A program made the position numbers and the translations under genes. Shown one piece after another: positions 55,815 to 64,000 of a DNA stretch of 64,000 bases. Every line of letters begins with the position of its first letter. Position 1 is the first letter of the stretch. The notes under the pieces were generated by a model. It saw nothing but the letters and a program-made list of their open reading frames with translations, was not told where the DNA came from and searched no databases. Source of the DNA: Lysobacter enzymogenes (GTDB lineage Bacteria > Pseudomonadota > Gammaproteobacteria > Xanthomonadales > Xanthomonadaceae); NCBI RefSeq assembly GCF_900106525.1, contig NZ_FNOG01000008.1, positions 1-64,000 on the forward strand, given 5' to 3'.

Positions 55815-56534
55815 ATGAGCATCCTGCCGCGTTCGCTGTCCGACCAAGCCTTCGAAGTGGTGCGCGAGCGCATTCTGTCGACCCAGATCCCACCGCTTGC
55901 GCCGATCCGGCAGGAACTGCTGGCCGAGGAACTGGGCATCAGCAAGATCCCGCTGCGCGAGGCGCTGAGCCGGCTGGAAGAACAAGGCCTGCTGTCTTCG
56001 CACCCGAACCGTGGCTTTTTCGTGCCCCCGCTGACCTCGACCGAAGCCGAGGAAGTGTTCGCGTTGCGCCTCAAGATCGAACCTGAAGCCGCCGCCCAGG
56101 CCTGCCTGATCGCCTGCGAGACCGGCCAGGAACTGGCCCGCGCCGCGTTCCTGGCCTGGGAGCAGGCCGACCACGGCGACCCCAACGCCAGCGTGCGCTG
56201 CAACCGCGCCTTCCACCTGGCTCTGGTGACGCCGGGCGGGCGCCAGATCACCGCGCAACTGGTCGAGCGCCTGCAAGTGCTGGCCGAACGCTACGTGCGT
56301 AAGCACCTGGAACCGGTCGGGCGCGAAGCGCGCGCGGCCAACGAACACCTCGGCATCCTGCAAGCCTGGCTGCAGCGCGACGCAGCGCTGGTCGACCAAC
56401 TGCTGTCGACCCACATCCTCAGCACCCTGCACGACCTGCGCGCGCAACTCGAACACATCCCCTCGACCGCACCGATGCTGCCGGACTTCCGCCGCGCCCC
56501 GCGGCGGCGGCGGGAACCCACCGAAGCGACGTAG
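55815..56534 (+). CDS. GntR-family regulator, FadR/FCD subfamily
   Basis: 239 residues. Winged helix (about 8-72, VRERILSTQIPPLAPIRQELLAEELGISKIPLREALSRLEEQG) and an alpha-helical FCD effector domain (about 85-220) in which RCNRAFHLALV and AANEHLGILQAW supply the usual metal-binding Asp/His positions in part. FCD regulators respond to small carboxylic acids. No adjacent metabolic gene tells which. Confidence 0.88.
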   Translation: MSILPRSLSDQAFEVVRERILSTQIPPLAPIRQELLAEELGISKIPLREALSRLEEQGLLSSHPNRGFFVPPLTSTEAEEVFALRLKIEPEAAAQACLIACETGQELARAAFLAWEQADHGDPNASVRCNRAFHLALVTPGGRQITAQLVERLQVLAERYVRKHLEPVGREARAANEHLGILQAWLQRDAALVDQLLSTHILSTLHDLRAQLEHIPSTAPMLPDFRRAPRRRREPTEAT

Positions 56535-56649
56535 CCCCGCCGCACCGTCCGAAGCCGCGCAACGTCCCGCCCATCATTGCGGCGAAAGCCAAAGCACACC
56601 CGAAGCCCGCCGCTCCGCAATCGCGCCGCGAAGCCACGCCTCTACCTAA

Positions 56650-56676
56650 CATTCCGGCGAAAGCCGGAATGCACAT
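56650..56676. repeat. Extragenic palindrome ATTCCGGC/GCCGGAAT
   Basis: Stem ATTCCGGC-GAAA-GCCGGAAT just upstream of the long structured element. Relatives are at 57055-57074 and 63224-63243. Confidence 0.6.
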
Positions 56677-56689
56677 AGCCATTGCTATG

Positions 56690-56938
56690 GCTGTTGCTCT
56701 TTGCTCCCCCCGCCGCCCCGAACTCGCCACAGGCAATGAGAGACCCGAAGGGCGGCGCGCACGATGCGCGCCGTGCGCCACCCAGGCCATGGATGGCCTG
56801 TGTGGCGCATCCCCGCGTCAGTTCCGAACCTTAGTGGCTCTTGATCCGAAAACAAGGAAAGCGCCTTTCTTTGGTTACTTTCTTTGGCAAGACAAAGAAA
56901 GTGACCCGGCCGCTTGCGGACGGAAGCTGTTGATCTTG
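56690..56938 (+). repeat. About 245-nt structured repeat element, copy 1
   Basis: Near-identical to 62930-63174. Three stem-loops: GGCGCGCA-CGA-TGCGCGCC (56754-56772); GCCAC c CAGGCCAT gg ATGGCCTG t GTGGC (56777-56806); and a 14-bp stem GGTTACTTTCTTTG/CAAAGAAAGTGACC with loop GCAAGA (56873-56906). An open frame through it encodes a stretch including FFGYFLWQDKESDP that I recognise as a recurring hypothetical peptide in this bacterial family, probably not a real protein. It could be a non-coding RNA or a non-autonomous mobile repeat. Confidence 0.7.
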
Positions 56939-56992
56939 AGCTTGTCGTCAAACGCAACCAACGGGCTTAGGCGAAGTTCGTCGCAGGTGCGT

Positions 56993-57074
56993 TGTCGCGG
57001 TCGCGGCTTGCGCCGCTCCTACAGTCGGATACGAAACCAACCGAAGCGACATCGATTCCGGCTTACGCCGGAAT
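56993..57074. repeat. Inverted REP plus ATTCCGGC palindrome
   Basis: REP CGCGGTCGCGGCTTGCGCCG... ending CTCCTACAG (56993-57023), then ATTCCGGC-TTAC-GCCGGAAT (about 57055-57072). The same set of modules accompanies the second copy of the structured element. The gap 56535-57133 contains only these repeats. Confidence 0.7.
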
Positions 57075-57133
57075 GACGGCGTGGGGATTGCGGGCTTCGG
57101 GAGATCACGGCGGAGCCACGCCGCTCCGGTTGC

Positions 57134-57802
57134 TCAAACCGTCCCGCGATTCTTCCCAATGAACGGCCGGCAATACTCGCGAATCCGCTGCATATCCGCG
57201 TCCATATCCTCACCCAGATGGAACGCCGGCCCAATGCCGATCACCTTGTCGGGATAGTGGAAATACGCCAACACCACCGGCACATCCGCGTTCTTGGCGA
57301 TCTTCCAAAAACCCGCCTTCCACTTCTCCACCCGCTTGCGCGTACCTTCCGGCGCGATCCCGAGCCAGAACTTCTCCGCGCCCTTGATCATCGCCACCGC
57401 CTGGTCGATCACCCCGTGCGCCGCGCTGCGGTTGATCGGGATCACCCCGAAGCGGCGCAGCATGAAGCCCACCACCGGCACCTTGAACAGCGATTCCTTG
57501 GCGATGATGTTGACGTTCAAGCCCATCGCCGCCTTGGCCGCGAACGCCCACACCCCGTCCCAGTTGGACGAGTGCGGGATGCCGATCAACACCGCGCGCG
57601 GCACGTCGGGGAACTGGCCGACCATGCGCCAACCGCCCAGGCGCAGGATCGTGCGGCCGGTCCAGCGCGCCAGCCGGCTCGGCTTGACCCGCGGCACGTT
57701 GGGCGGCAGCGGCAACGCCACCGAACCGTCGGGCGCACCGGGCGGATGCTGAAATTTGGCGTTGGCGGCGCCGTCCATGGGGGTCTCGGGTTCGGCTGAC
57801 AT
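57134..57802 (-). CDS. PlsC-family lysophospholipid acyltransferase
   Basis: 222 residues. The HX4D acyltransferase motif is HSSNWD (77-82), and the glycerol-phosphate-binding EGTR motif is in APEGTRKR (about 149-153). INRSAAHGV is the third family block. Members transfer acyl chains to lysophosphatidate or related lipids at the inner membrane. The variant HSSNWD with a short length resembles the group of uncharacterised acyltransferases rather than housekeeping PlsC. ACGGAGACTGC precedes the ATG. It follows arfB by 22 bases in one operon. Confidence 0.88.
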   Translation of the reverse strand: MSAEPETPMDGAANAKFQHPPGAPDGSVALPLPPNVPRVKPSRLARWTGRTILRLGGWRMVGQFPDVPRAVLIGIPHSSNWDGVWAFAAKAAMGLNVNIIAKESLFKVPVVGFMLRRFGVIPINRSAAHGVIDQAVAMIKGAEKFWLGIAPEGTRKRVEKWKAGFWKIAKNADVPVVLAYFHYPDKVIGIGPAFHLGEDMDADMQRIREYCRPFIGKNRGTV

Positions 57803-57824
57803 GCAGTCTCCGTGGGCTCGCGGT

Positions 57825-58229
57825 TCAATCCCACTCGCGCTGCGAGCGAGCGCGCTTGGTCTGGCCGCGATCGCGCTTGGCGCCGAGGCGGCGCTCCTTG
57901 GCGGCGCGGCTGGGCTTGGTGGCCACGCGCGGCTTGGGCGCGCGCAGGCCGCTGTCGACGAACGCGGCCAGACGCTCGCGCGCGTCCTCGCGGTTGCGTT
58001 CCTGGGTGCGGAAGCGCTGGGCGCTGATCACCAGCACGCCGTCGTTGGTCACGCGCCGGTCGCGCTTGGCCAGCAACCGCTCGCGCACGGCCTCGGGCAA
58101 CGACGGCGACTGGGCGACGTCGAAGCGCAATTCCACCGCAGTGGCGACCTTGTTGACGTTCTGCCCGCCCGGACCGGTCGACCGCACGAAGCGTTCGACC
58201 AGTTCCGCCTCGGGAATGGTGATGGCCAT
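57825..58229 (-). CDS. arfB: Alternative ribosome-rescue factor ArfB (YaeJ)
   Basis: Frees ribosomes stalled without a stop codon by hydrolysing peptidyl-tRNA. 134 residues. The GGQ catalytic motif is at 21-23 in STGPGGQNVNK, as in class I release factors, and the C-terminal basic tail (from about 105, KPSRAAKERRLGAKRDRG) that enters the empty mRNA channel is present. CGGAGGAGAGC before ATG 58229 is a strong ribosome binding site. Confidence 0.95.
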   Translation of the reverse strand: MAITIPEAELVERFVRSTGPGGQNVNKVATAVELRFDVAQSPSLPEAVRERLLAKRDRRVTNDGVLVISAQRFRTQERNREDARERLAAFVDSGLRAPKPRVATKPSRAAKERRLGAKRDRGQTKRARSQREWD

Positions 58230-58439
58230 GCTCTCCTCCGCCGGCGATTGTAGTCGGCGGCGGCCGTTCGTCCATGACGGGCTTTTGACGGCGCTCACAG
58301 CGGCGCGCGGCTTGGGCGCGGTTTGAGCGACGATGCCGGCGCGATCGCCCCAAGTCACGGGGGCGTCGTTGACGCGGCCGGCACACGGAGGGACCATGGC
58401 GGTCCACGCTCGATCCGTGCGCTCCAAGGAGGAACCCGC

Positions 58440-59108
58440 ATGCAGCGCCCGCTCCGTCCGTTCGCCACGTTGTGGCCGGCCGTCCTGGCCCTCGCAGTCC
58501 TGTCCGCCGCGGCGCCCGCCGCCAGCGCCCAGGCCATTCCGCAGCGCTACGACCCGGCCAACGTCAACAGCCAGCTCAACGATCCGGCGTTCCAGCGGCG
58601 CATGGCCCGCGCCGCGCGCTCCACCGCCGAGACCCTGGTCGGCCGCCCGGCCAACGCCACCGACAACCGCATCCTCGGCCAGTTCGACCAGGTCCAGAGC
58701 CAGGCCCTGCAGCAGATGCAGAACGCCTTCAGCCGCATGCCGCAGGACCAGCAGGTCGACGCGCGCGCGCTGCAGACCCTGTCGCAAACGCCGGAAGGCC
58801 GCCTGGTGCTGGAACAGCTCGCCGCCGAACAGCGCCGCGCGCCGTCTTCCTACGGCGCGCAGAACCGCGGCCCGCAAAGCGAATACGACCAGTTGTTCCA
58901 GCAGGCCTATCCCGACGGGATGCAGGGCCCGGCGCCGTCGGTGTCCTCGCGCAACGGCTACGCGCCGCGCTCCTCGGTCGGCGGCGCGCTCGGCGGCGCG
59001 CTGCTGCAGGACATCACCAACGCCGCGATCCAGCGCTCGATCGGGCCGCGCGTACAGGTGCAGGGCAATACCTACTACTACGAAGACCGGCCGCGGCGCC
59101 GACCCTGA
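58440..59108 (+). CDS. Secreted protein of unknown function
   Basis: 222 residues. A signal peptide (MQRPLRPFATLWPAVLALAVLSAAAPAASA) is followed by a helical, Gln/Arg/Ala-rich region (about 32-140) with FQRRMARAARSTAETLVGRP and a disordered Ser/Pro/Tyr-rich tail. AAGGAGGAACCCGC is a very strong ribosome binding site, which fixes the start. Not recognised. Terminated by a long hairpin. Confidence 0.75.
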   Translation: MQRPLRPFATLWPAVLALAVLSAAAPAASAQAIPQRYDPANVNSQLNDPAFQRRMARAARSTAETLVGRPANATDNRILGQFDQVQSQALQQMQNAFSRMPQDQQVDARALQTLSQTPEGRLVLEQLAAEQRRAPSSYGAQNRGPQSEYDQLFQQAYPDGMQGPAPSVSSRNGYAPRSSVGGALGGALLQDITNAAIQRSIGPRVQVQGNTYYYEDRPRRRP

Positions 59109-59128
59109 TCACCGGCGCTTGCGGCACA

Positions 59129-59170
59129 CCGGGCCCGAACACGCTCCAGCGCGAGCGTATTCGGGCCCGG
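59129..59170. terminator. Long bidirectional terminator hairpin
   Basis: CCGGGCCCGAA c ACGCTC loop GAGCGT a TTCGGGCCCGG, an 18-bp stem with one C/A mismatch, followed by CGTCGTTTTA. It separates two convergent genes. Confidence 0.75.
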
Positions 59171-59230
59171 CGTCGTTTTAGCGCCGCGTTTTCGCGTTTG
59201 TCCACACCGGTCCGGCGCGCCTGCGCCGGC

Positions 59231-59965
59231 TCAGTCGGCGCGTTCGAACAAGGCCAGCGCCTTGGCGAACTCCGCATCCGCCGGCGCGGTCGCCTCGATC
59301 CGCTGCCCGCTGTGCGGATGCACGAACGCCAGGCGCTGCGCGTGCAGCAGCATGCGATGGATGCCGAGCATGCGGAAACTGCGGTTGTGGCGGCCGTCGC
59401 CGTGGCTGGTGTCGCCGATCAGGTGATGCGACAGGTGCTTGAGGTGGCGGCGGATCTGGCGGAAGCGCCCGGTCAGCGGCTGCGCGCGCAACAGCGCGTA
59501 GCGCGAGGTGGCGAAACCCGCCGACGGCAGCGCCAGCTCGGTCTGCGCCAGCACCGCGAAGCGGGTCTGCGCCGGCTTCTTGAGCGGCTTGCCGGGCCCG
59601 CCGTCGAGATCGTGGTCGACCTCGAACGCGTCCTGCGCCGGCCAGCCGCGGCACACCGCCAGGTAATCCTTCTCGACCTCGCGCGACATCAGCACCTTGC
59701 CCAGGGCCGAGGCGGTGTCGCGGTCGAACGCCAGCAGCAGGCAGCCGCTGGTGGCGCGGTCGAGCCGGTGGACCAGGAAGATCGGCCGGCCGAACTGCTC
59801 GCGCAGGCGGTCGGCGGCGAAGTCGGTCTCGCCGCGCGCCAGCGCGCTGTCGTGAACCATCAGCCCCGCCGGCTTGTCGATGATCGCCAGGGCCTGGTCG
59901 GCGTACAGCACCGGCAGGCCGGCGGCGGCGGTCTCGCTAGTGTGCGTTGCGTCTGAATTCGACAT
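59231..59965 (-). CDS. RluA-family pseudouridine synthase (TruC-like)
   Basis: 244 residues from ATG 59965 (an in-frame ATG at 60013 would add 16). The catalytic aspartate is D69 in VHRLDRATSG; KPAGLMVH and GRFRQIRRHLKHLSHHLIGD are the other family blocks. The absence of an S4 domain and the overall length fit TruC, which modifies U65 of tRNA, rather than RluC/RluD. Divergent from the M16 peptidase gene. Confidence 0.88.
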   Translation of the reverse strand: MSNSDATHTSETAAAGLPVLYADQALAIIDKPAGLMVHDSALARGETDFAADRLREQFGRPIFLVHRLDRATSGCLLLAFDRDTASALGKVLMSREVEKDYLAVCRGWPAQDAFEVDHDLDGGPGKPLKKPAQTRFAVLAQTELALPSAGFATSRYALLRAQPLTGRFRQIRRHLKHLSHHLIGDTSHGDGRHNRSFRMLGIHRMLLHAQRLAFVHPHSGQRIEATAPADAEFAKALALFERAD

Positions 59966-60116
59966 CGGATGCGTGCGCGCCGGCAGCCGGCGTGGGGGGT
60001 AATCGGGTTCCATTGTCGTCTATGCCTCAGGGCGGCGCAGCCCCGCCGCCGCATCACGTCGTCATGCCTGCCGTCGCACTCGCCGCCGCACCGCCCGCCT
60101 ACACAAAGGAGTGTCC

Positions 60117-62894
60117 ATGTCCGCACCGCAACGCCTCGCCGTTCCGCTCGCCCTGGCCCTGAGCCTGGCCCTCGCCGGCGCCCGCGCCGAGCCCGCGCGC
60201 CCGCCGCAGGGCGTCGCCGCCGGGCCCTGCGCGCAAGGCATCTGCGAATACCGCCTGGGCAACGGCCTGCGCGTGCTGCTGTTCCCCGACGCCAGCCAGC
60301 CGACGGTGACGGTGAACCTGGTCTACCGGGTCGGCTCGGCGCAGGAGAACTACGGCGAAACCGGCATGGCCCACCTGCTCGAGCACATGATGTTCAAGGG
60401 CACGCCGGAGCACCGCGACATTCCCGCGGAAATGAAGAAGCGCGGCATCAACTTCAACGCCAACACCGCCCAGGACTACACCAACTATTACGGCTCCTTC
60501 CCGGCCGACGAGGGCACGCTGGACTGGCTGCTGACCCTGGAAGCCGACCGCATGCTCCATTCCGACGTCGCCAAGGCCGATCTCGACAGCGAGATGACCG
60601 TGGTCCGCAACGAGATGGAAAGCGGCGAAAACAACGCCTTCAACGTTCTGGACGAGCGCACGCGCTCGACCGCCTATCTGTGGCACCACTACGGCCAGAG
60701 CACCATCGGCGCGCGCAGCGACGTCGAGCACGTGCCGATCGAGCGCCTGCGCGCCTACTACCGCACCTGGTACCGGCCCGATAACGCGACCCTGGTGGTC
60801 GCCGGACGCATCGATCCGCAGCGCACGCTCGACACGGTAGCGCGCCGCTTCGGCGGCCTGGCCAAGCCGGCGCAGCCGATCCCGGTGTTCTACACCCGCG
60901 AACCGGCCCAGGACGGCGAACGCGAAGTGGTGATCCGCCGGGTCGGCGACCTGCGCCTGCTGATGGCGGCCTATCACACCCCCGCCATCACCCACGCCGA
61001 TGCCGCGCCACTGGCGGTGCTGCGCGAACTGCTCGGCCGCACTCCCGGCGGGCGCCTGCACAAGGCTCTGGTCGAAACCGGGCTGGCCGAGAGCGTCGGC
61101 GCCGGCGCCGATACCTTCCGCGACCCGGGCCTGTTCAATGCCCAGATCGCGCTGGCCAAGGGCGGCGACGCGGCCAAGGCGCAGCAGGTGCTGCTGGCGC
61201 AGTTGGAAGGCATCGCCCAGCGGCCGATCGACGCGGCCGAGGTCGAGGCCGCCCGCCAGCGCATCCTCAACGCCTACGAACAGGCCGACGCCAACGTCTC
61301 GGGCATCGCGATGAGCCTGACCGACTCGATCGCCGTCGGCGACTGGCGCCTGTACTTCCAGTTCCGCGACGCGGTCGAAAAAGTCGACGCCGACGCGGTC
61401 AACCGGGTCGCGCGCGCCTACCTGCGCGCGAGCAACCGCACCCTGGGCCGGTTCGAACCCGAAGAAAAGCCCGACCGGGTCGAGGTGCCGCAGGCGCCGG
61501 ACGCGGCCGACGCGCTGAAAAGCTATGTCGCCAAGCGCGGGGTCGACGCCGGCGAGCAATTCGATCCCAGCCCGGCGAACATCCAGGCGCGCACCCGCAC
61601 GCTGACCATCGACACCGGCGTCGGCGCCGGCCTCAAGCTGGCCCTGCTGCCGAAGAAGACCCGCGGCAACACGGTGACGTTCTCGGCCAACTTCCGCTTC
61701 GGCGACGCCGATTCGCTGCGCGGGCGCGATGTCGCCGCCAGCCTGGCCGGCGCGCAGTTGATGCGCGGCGGCGGCGGCCTCAGCCGCGAACAAATCGACG
61801 CGCGCTTCCAGGCGCTCAAGACCAGCGCGCGCGTCGGCGGCGACCTGCAATCGGCCTCGATCGGCCTGCAGACGCGCCGCGACCAACTCGCCGATGCCGT
61901 CGCACTGGCGGCCAAGCTGCTGCGCGAACCGGCCTTCCCCGAGGCCGAGTTCGAACAGTACCGGCGCCAGGCCATCACCGGCCTGGAAGCGCAGCGCCAG
62001 GAACCCGACACGCTGGCCGGGCAGGCGCTGGCCCGCCACTTCGACCCGTGGCCGGCCGGGCACCCGCTGCACGCGCGCAGCCTGGACGAATCGCTGGCGG
62101 CGATCCGCGCGCTCAAGCTCGAGGAACTGCGCGCGTTCCACCGCGAGTTCTACGGCAGCGCCGAGGGCGAGATCGCCGTGGTCGGCGATTTCGATCCCGA
62201 CGCGCTGGAACGCCAGCTGCGCACGCTGTTCGCGGCCTGGAAGGCCGGCCACGCGTTCGCGCCCATCGCCACGCGTTACACCGCGGTGGCGCCGGAGCAG
62301 CGCCGTCTGGACGCGCCGGACAAGGCCAACGGCGTGCTGCTGGCGCGCGCCAACCTGTCGCTGAAGGAAACCGACCCCGATTACCCGGCGCTGGTGGCGG
62401 CCAACTACATCCTCGGCGGCGGCATGAAATCGCGCCTGATCGACCGTCTGCGCCAAAAGGACGGCCTCAGCTACAGCGCGGGCAGCCGCCTGGACGCCGA
62501 CGACAGCCGCGACGGCCGCGACGACGACGGCAACTGGAGCATGCAGGCCATCGCCGCGCCGCAGAACCTGGACAAGGTCGAACGCGCCACGCGCGAAGAA
62601 CTGACCCGCCTGGTCGAAAGCGGCGTAGCCGCCGACGAACTGCGCGACGCAGTCTCGGGCCTGCTGACCCGACGCGAGCAAGCGCGCGCCTCCGACAGCA
62701 ACGTCGCCGGCCTGCTCAGCCGCAACCTGTTCTTCGGCCGAACCATGCAATCCACTGCGGACCTGGACGCCAAGCTCAAGGCCTTGACGGTGGAGTCGGT
62801 GAACGCAGCGATCAAGCGGCACCTGAAGCCACAAGACTTCAGCGTGTATCTGGCCGGGGATTTCGACGCTGCGAAGAAGGCCAGCGGAAAGTAA
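60117..62894 (+). CDS. Secreted M16-family zinc peptidase (pitrilysin-like)
   Basis: 925 residues. Signal peptide (MSAPQRLAVPLALALSLALAGARA), then two homologous M16 halves. The first carries the inverted zinc motif HLLEH (86-90) and the downstream glutamate in EMTVVRNEMESGEN; the second half lacks the motif, as is normal for the non-catalytic domain. AAAGGAG sits 5 bases before ATG 60117; an in-frame GTG at 60111 overlaps it. Periplasmic or exported peptide degradation is expected. The second structured repeat follows the stop. Confidence 0.93.
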   Translation: MSAPQRLAVPLALALSLALAGARAEPARPPQGVAAGPCAQGICEYRLGNGLRVLLFPDASQPTVTVNLVYRVGSAQENYGETGMAHLLEHMMFKGTPEHRDIPAEMKKRGINFNANTAQDYTNYYGSFPADEGTLDWLLTLEADRMLHSDVAKADLDSEMTVVRNEMESGENNAFNVLDERTRSTAYLWHHYGQSTIGARSDVEHVPIERLRAYYRTWYRPDNATLVVAGRIDPQRTLDTVARRFGGLAKPAQPIPVFYTREPAQDGEREVVIRRVGDLRLLMAAYHTPAITHADAAPLAVLRELLGRTPGGRLHKALVETGLAESVGAGADTFRDPGLFNAQIALAKGGDAAKAQQVLLAQLEGIAQRPIDAAEVEAARQRILNAYEQADANVSGIAMSLTDSIAVGDWRLYFQFRDAVEKVDADAVNRVARAYLRASNRTLGRFEPEEKPDRVEVPQAPDAADALKSYVAKRGVDAGEQFDPSPANIQARTRTLTIDTGVGAGLKLALLPKKTRGNTVTFSANFRFGDADSLRGRDVAASLAGAQLMRGGGGLSREQIDARFQALKTSARVGGDLQSASIGLQTRRDQLADAVALAAKLLREPAFPEAEFEQYRRQAITGLEAQRQEPDTLAGQALARHFDPWPAGHPLHARSLDESLAAIRALKLEELRAFHREFYGSAEGEIAVVGDFDPDALERQLRTLFAAWKAGHAFAPIATRYTAVAPEQRRLDAPDKANGVLLARANLSLKETDPDYPALVAANYILGGGMKSRLIDRLRQKDGLSYSAGSRLDADDSRDGRDDDGNWSMQAIAAPQNLDKVERATREELTRLVESGVAADELRDAVSGLLTRREQARASDSNVAGLLSRNLFFGRTMQSTADLDAKLKALTVESVNAAIKRHLKPQDFSVYLAGDFDAAKKASGK

Positions 62895-62929
62895 ATCCGC
62901 GCAGGAAGCGAAGTTGTGGCCGTCGCCAT

Positions 62930-63174
62930 TGCTCTTCGCTCCCCCCGCCACCGCGAACTCGCCACAGGCAATCAGAGACCCGAAGGGCGGCGCACAGGAT
63001 GTGCGCCGTGCGCCACCCAGGCCATGGATGGCCTGTGTGGCGCATCCCTGCGAACGCACCGAACCTTAGTGGCTCTTGATTCGAAAACAAGGAAAGCGCC
63101 TTTCTTTGGTTACTTTCTTTGGCAAGACAAAGAAAGTGACCCGGCCGCTTGCGGACGGAAGCTGTTGATCTTGG
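62930..63174 (+). repeat. About 245-nt structured repeat element, copy 2
   Basis: Same three stem-loops as copy 1: GGCGCACA-GGA-TGTGCGCC (62989-63007), GCCAC/GTGGC-CAGGCCAT/ATGGCCTG (63012-63041), and the 14-bp stem at 63108-63141. In the first stem one G:C pair of copy 1 is A:T here, a paired change that keeps the helix. Only one difference is found in the last 110 bases. Confidence 0.7.
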
Positions 63175-63223
63175 CTGGTCGTCACTCGTTGCTACGAGAG
63201 AAGCAGAAGCAACATCAAAATGG

Positions 63224-63380
63224 ATTCCGGCTTTCGCCGGAATGACGGGCTGGAGGTTGCGGGGCTTCGGTAAGTTGCGGCGGAGCTGCGTCGCTGCGGT
63301 TGGTCGCGACTTGCGTCGCTCCTACAGGAACTCCGGCCAGTTTCGTATCCAACTGTAGGAGCGGCGCAAGCCGCGACCGC
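63224..63380. repeat. ATTCCGGC palindrome and REP doublet
   Basis: Palindrome ATTCCGGC-TTTC-GCCGGAAT at 63224-63243, then a REP pair in head-to-head order: GGTCGCGACTTGCGTCGCTC near 63303 and TGTAGGAGCGGCGCAAGCCG near 63354. With the structured element these fill the gap 62895-63457. Confidence 0.7.
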
Positions 63381-63457
63381 GAAAACGAAACAACGACGAC
63401 TACCGCGCCTCATCGCAAAAAAACGTCGCAACGCGCAAACGCCGCAACGCCCGACCG

Positions 63458-64000
63458 CTACTTGAACCACCGCCGCCGCGGCCAAGCCGCCAACAACGCC
63501 CACACCCCGCCCAACCCCGCGATCCACGACGACGCCGGCACCGACCAGAACCGCGGCCCGCCGGACTCCAGCCCGTACAACACCGCCGAAACGATCAGCA
63601 AGCCCGTCCCCAGGATCGCCGACACCGTCCGCCGCACCGCATCCTTGATCGTGCGGTTGAGCTCGACGATATCGCCCGAACGCATCTTCAACTCATGCTG
63701 CCCGGCCACCTGCTGGCTCAACCAGGCATGCAGCAACCGCGGCATCTCCGGCGCGCGCGTCACCAACTCCGGCAAGCGCTTGCGGAACTCCCCGGCCAGC
63801 CGCTGCGGGCTGTAGCGATCGAGCAAGATGCGCTGCAGCACCGGCCGCGCCACCGCCCAGATATCGAGCTTGGGATCGAGCAGCCGGCCGACGCCTTCGA
63901 TGTTGAGCAAGGTCTTCTGCAACAGGATCAGCTGCGGCTGCAAGGTCAGCTCGTAGCGCTGCGCGGTGCGGAACAGCTTGAGCAGCACCTCGGCCAGCGA
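63458..64000 (-). CDS. ubiB: UbiB protein kinase-like ubiquinone factor, C-terminal part
   Basis: The last 180 or so residues of a protein whose start lies beyond the right edge. [28 protein letters not shown] sequence (here [20 protein letters not shown]) and [14 protein letters not shown] match the C-terminal part of UbiB/ABC1 kinases. Two hydrophobic segments close the protein (about [19 protein letters not shown] and [17 protein letters not shown]), the membrane anchor. UbiB is needed for ubiquinone synthesis or transport. The kinase-like core is outside the window. Confidence 0.88.
   Translation of the reverse strand, partial: SLAEVLLKLFRTAQRYELTLQPQLILLQKTLLNIEGVGRLLDPKLDIWAVARPVLQRILLDRYSPQRLAGEFRKRLPELVTRAPEMPRLLHAWLSQQVAGQHELKMRSGDIVELNRTIKDAVRRTVSAILGTGLLIVSAVLYGLESGGPRFWSVPASSWIAGLGGVWALLAAWPRRRWFK

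Noticed and set aside
55604..56086. Open frame starting MCGICGD, like an asparagine synthase N-terminus
   Set aside because: Only six residues match; the rest is arginine-rich and runs out of frame into the GntR gene.
56669..57076. Hypothetical protein containing FFGYFLWQDKESDP
   Set aside because: The frame lies within a repeated three-hairpin element and runs on into a REP; no ribosome binding site; a structured repeat explains the conservation better.
60099..63059. A 986-codon open frame on the minus strand opposite the M16 gene
   Set aside because: Same antisense effect; the plus-strand protein has all M16 motifs.

Overview
The window is about 70% G+C. Its gene content and extragenic repeats (alternating TGTAGGAGCGGCGCAAGCCGCGAC-type palindromes, many secreted proteases, an aceB-aceA pair, a XanA/AlgC-type mutase with a membrane extension) point to a gammaproteobacterium of the Lysobacter/Xanthomonadaceae group, most likely Lysobacter. 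This is a judgement from family resemblance; no database was searched.

Layout. 0-0.5 kb: tandem promoters reading left out of the window, best explained as the promoter block of an rRNA operon. 0.5-9.1 kb: tyrS, an M23 peptidoglycan peptidase, anmK (with a triplicated 5' end), an ampG-like permease coupled to exonuclease III, a GNAT enzyme and pyrE. M23, AnmK and AmpG together form a cell-wall turnover and recycling group. 9.2-18 kb: a secreted coiled-coil protein, algC, dut, a split coaB/coaC pair, radC, argS and a SPOR protein. 18-31 kb: simple-sequence satellites, two arrays of 124-bp REP doublets, a 3-hydroxyisobutyrate dehydrogenase-like enzyme, speA and speE, a secreted metzincin, a YeiH/LysR divergent pair and an S41 peptidase. 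30.8-38.3 kb: a NarX/NarL-like two-component pair, a P-II protein, ubiK, comM, an AraC regulator, a 51-residue cysteine-rich protein and a Tat-exported hydrolase.

38.3-45.2 kb holds the most interesting locus. A nitrile-hydratase-leader-like precursor peptide (41.1 kb) faces a divergent SagB-related flavin dehydrogenase and a nitronate-monooxygenase-like enzyme. On the other side is a two-gene operon of a cNMP-binding GGDEF protein and a class-III-cyclase/TPR protein. From memory, the precursor, the dehydrogenase and the cyclase match a cassette known only from in-silico definitions (putative modified peptide, peptide maturation dehydrogenase, peptide modification system cyclase). No product has been assigned to it that I know of, and no YcaO cyclodehydratase is in the window.

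45-64 kb: an S9 peptidase, the glyoxylate shunt (aceB, aceA) with a divergent LysR, a secreted M9 collagenase with PKD and PPC domains, a GntR regulator, an acyltransferase with arfB, a secreted protein, an RluA-family pseudouridine synthase, an M16 peptidase and the C-terminus of UbiB running off the right edge. Two copies of a roughly 245-nt element at 56.7 and 62.9 kb share three stem-loops, one with a compensatory base-pair change, which suggests a structured RNA or structured repeat.

No tRNA, rRNA, CRISPR, insertion sequence or phage gene was seen inside the window. Start codons were chosen by homology recalled from the families and by visible ribosome binding sites; doubtful ones are marked.
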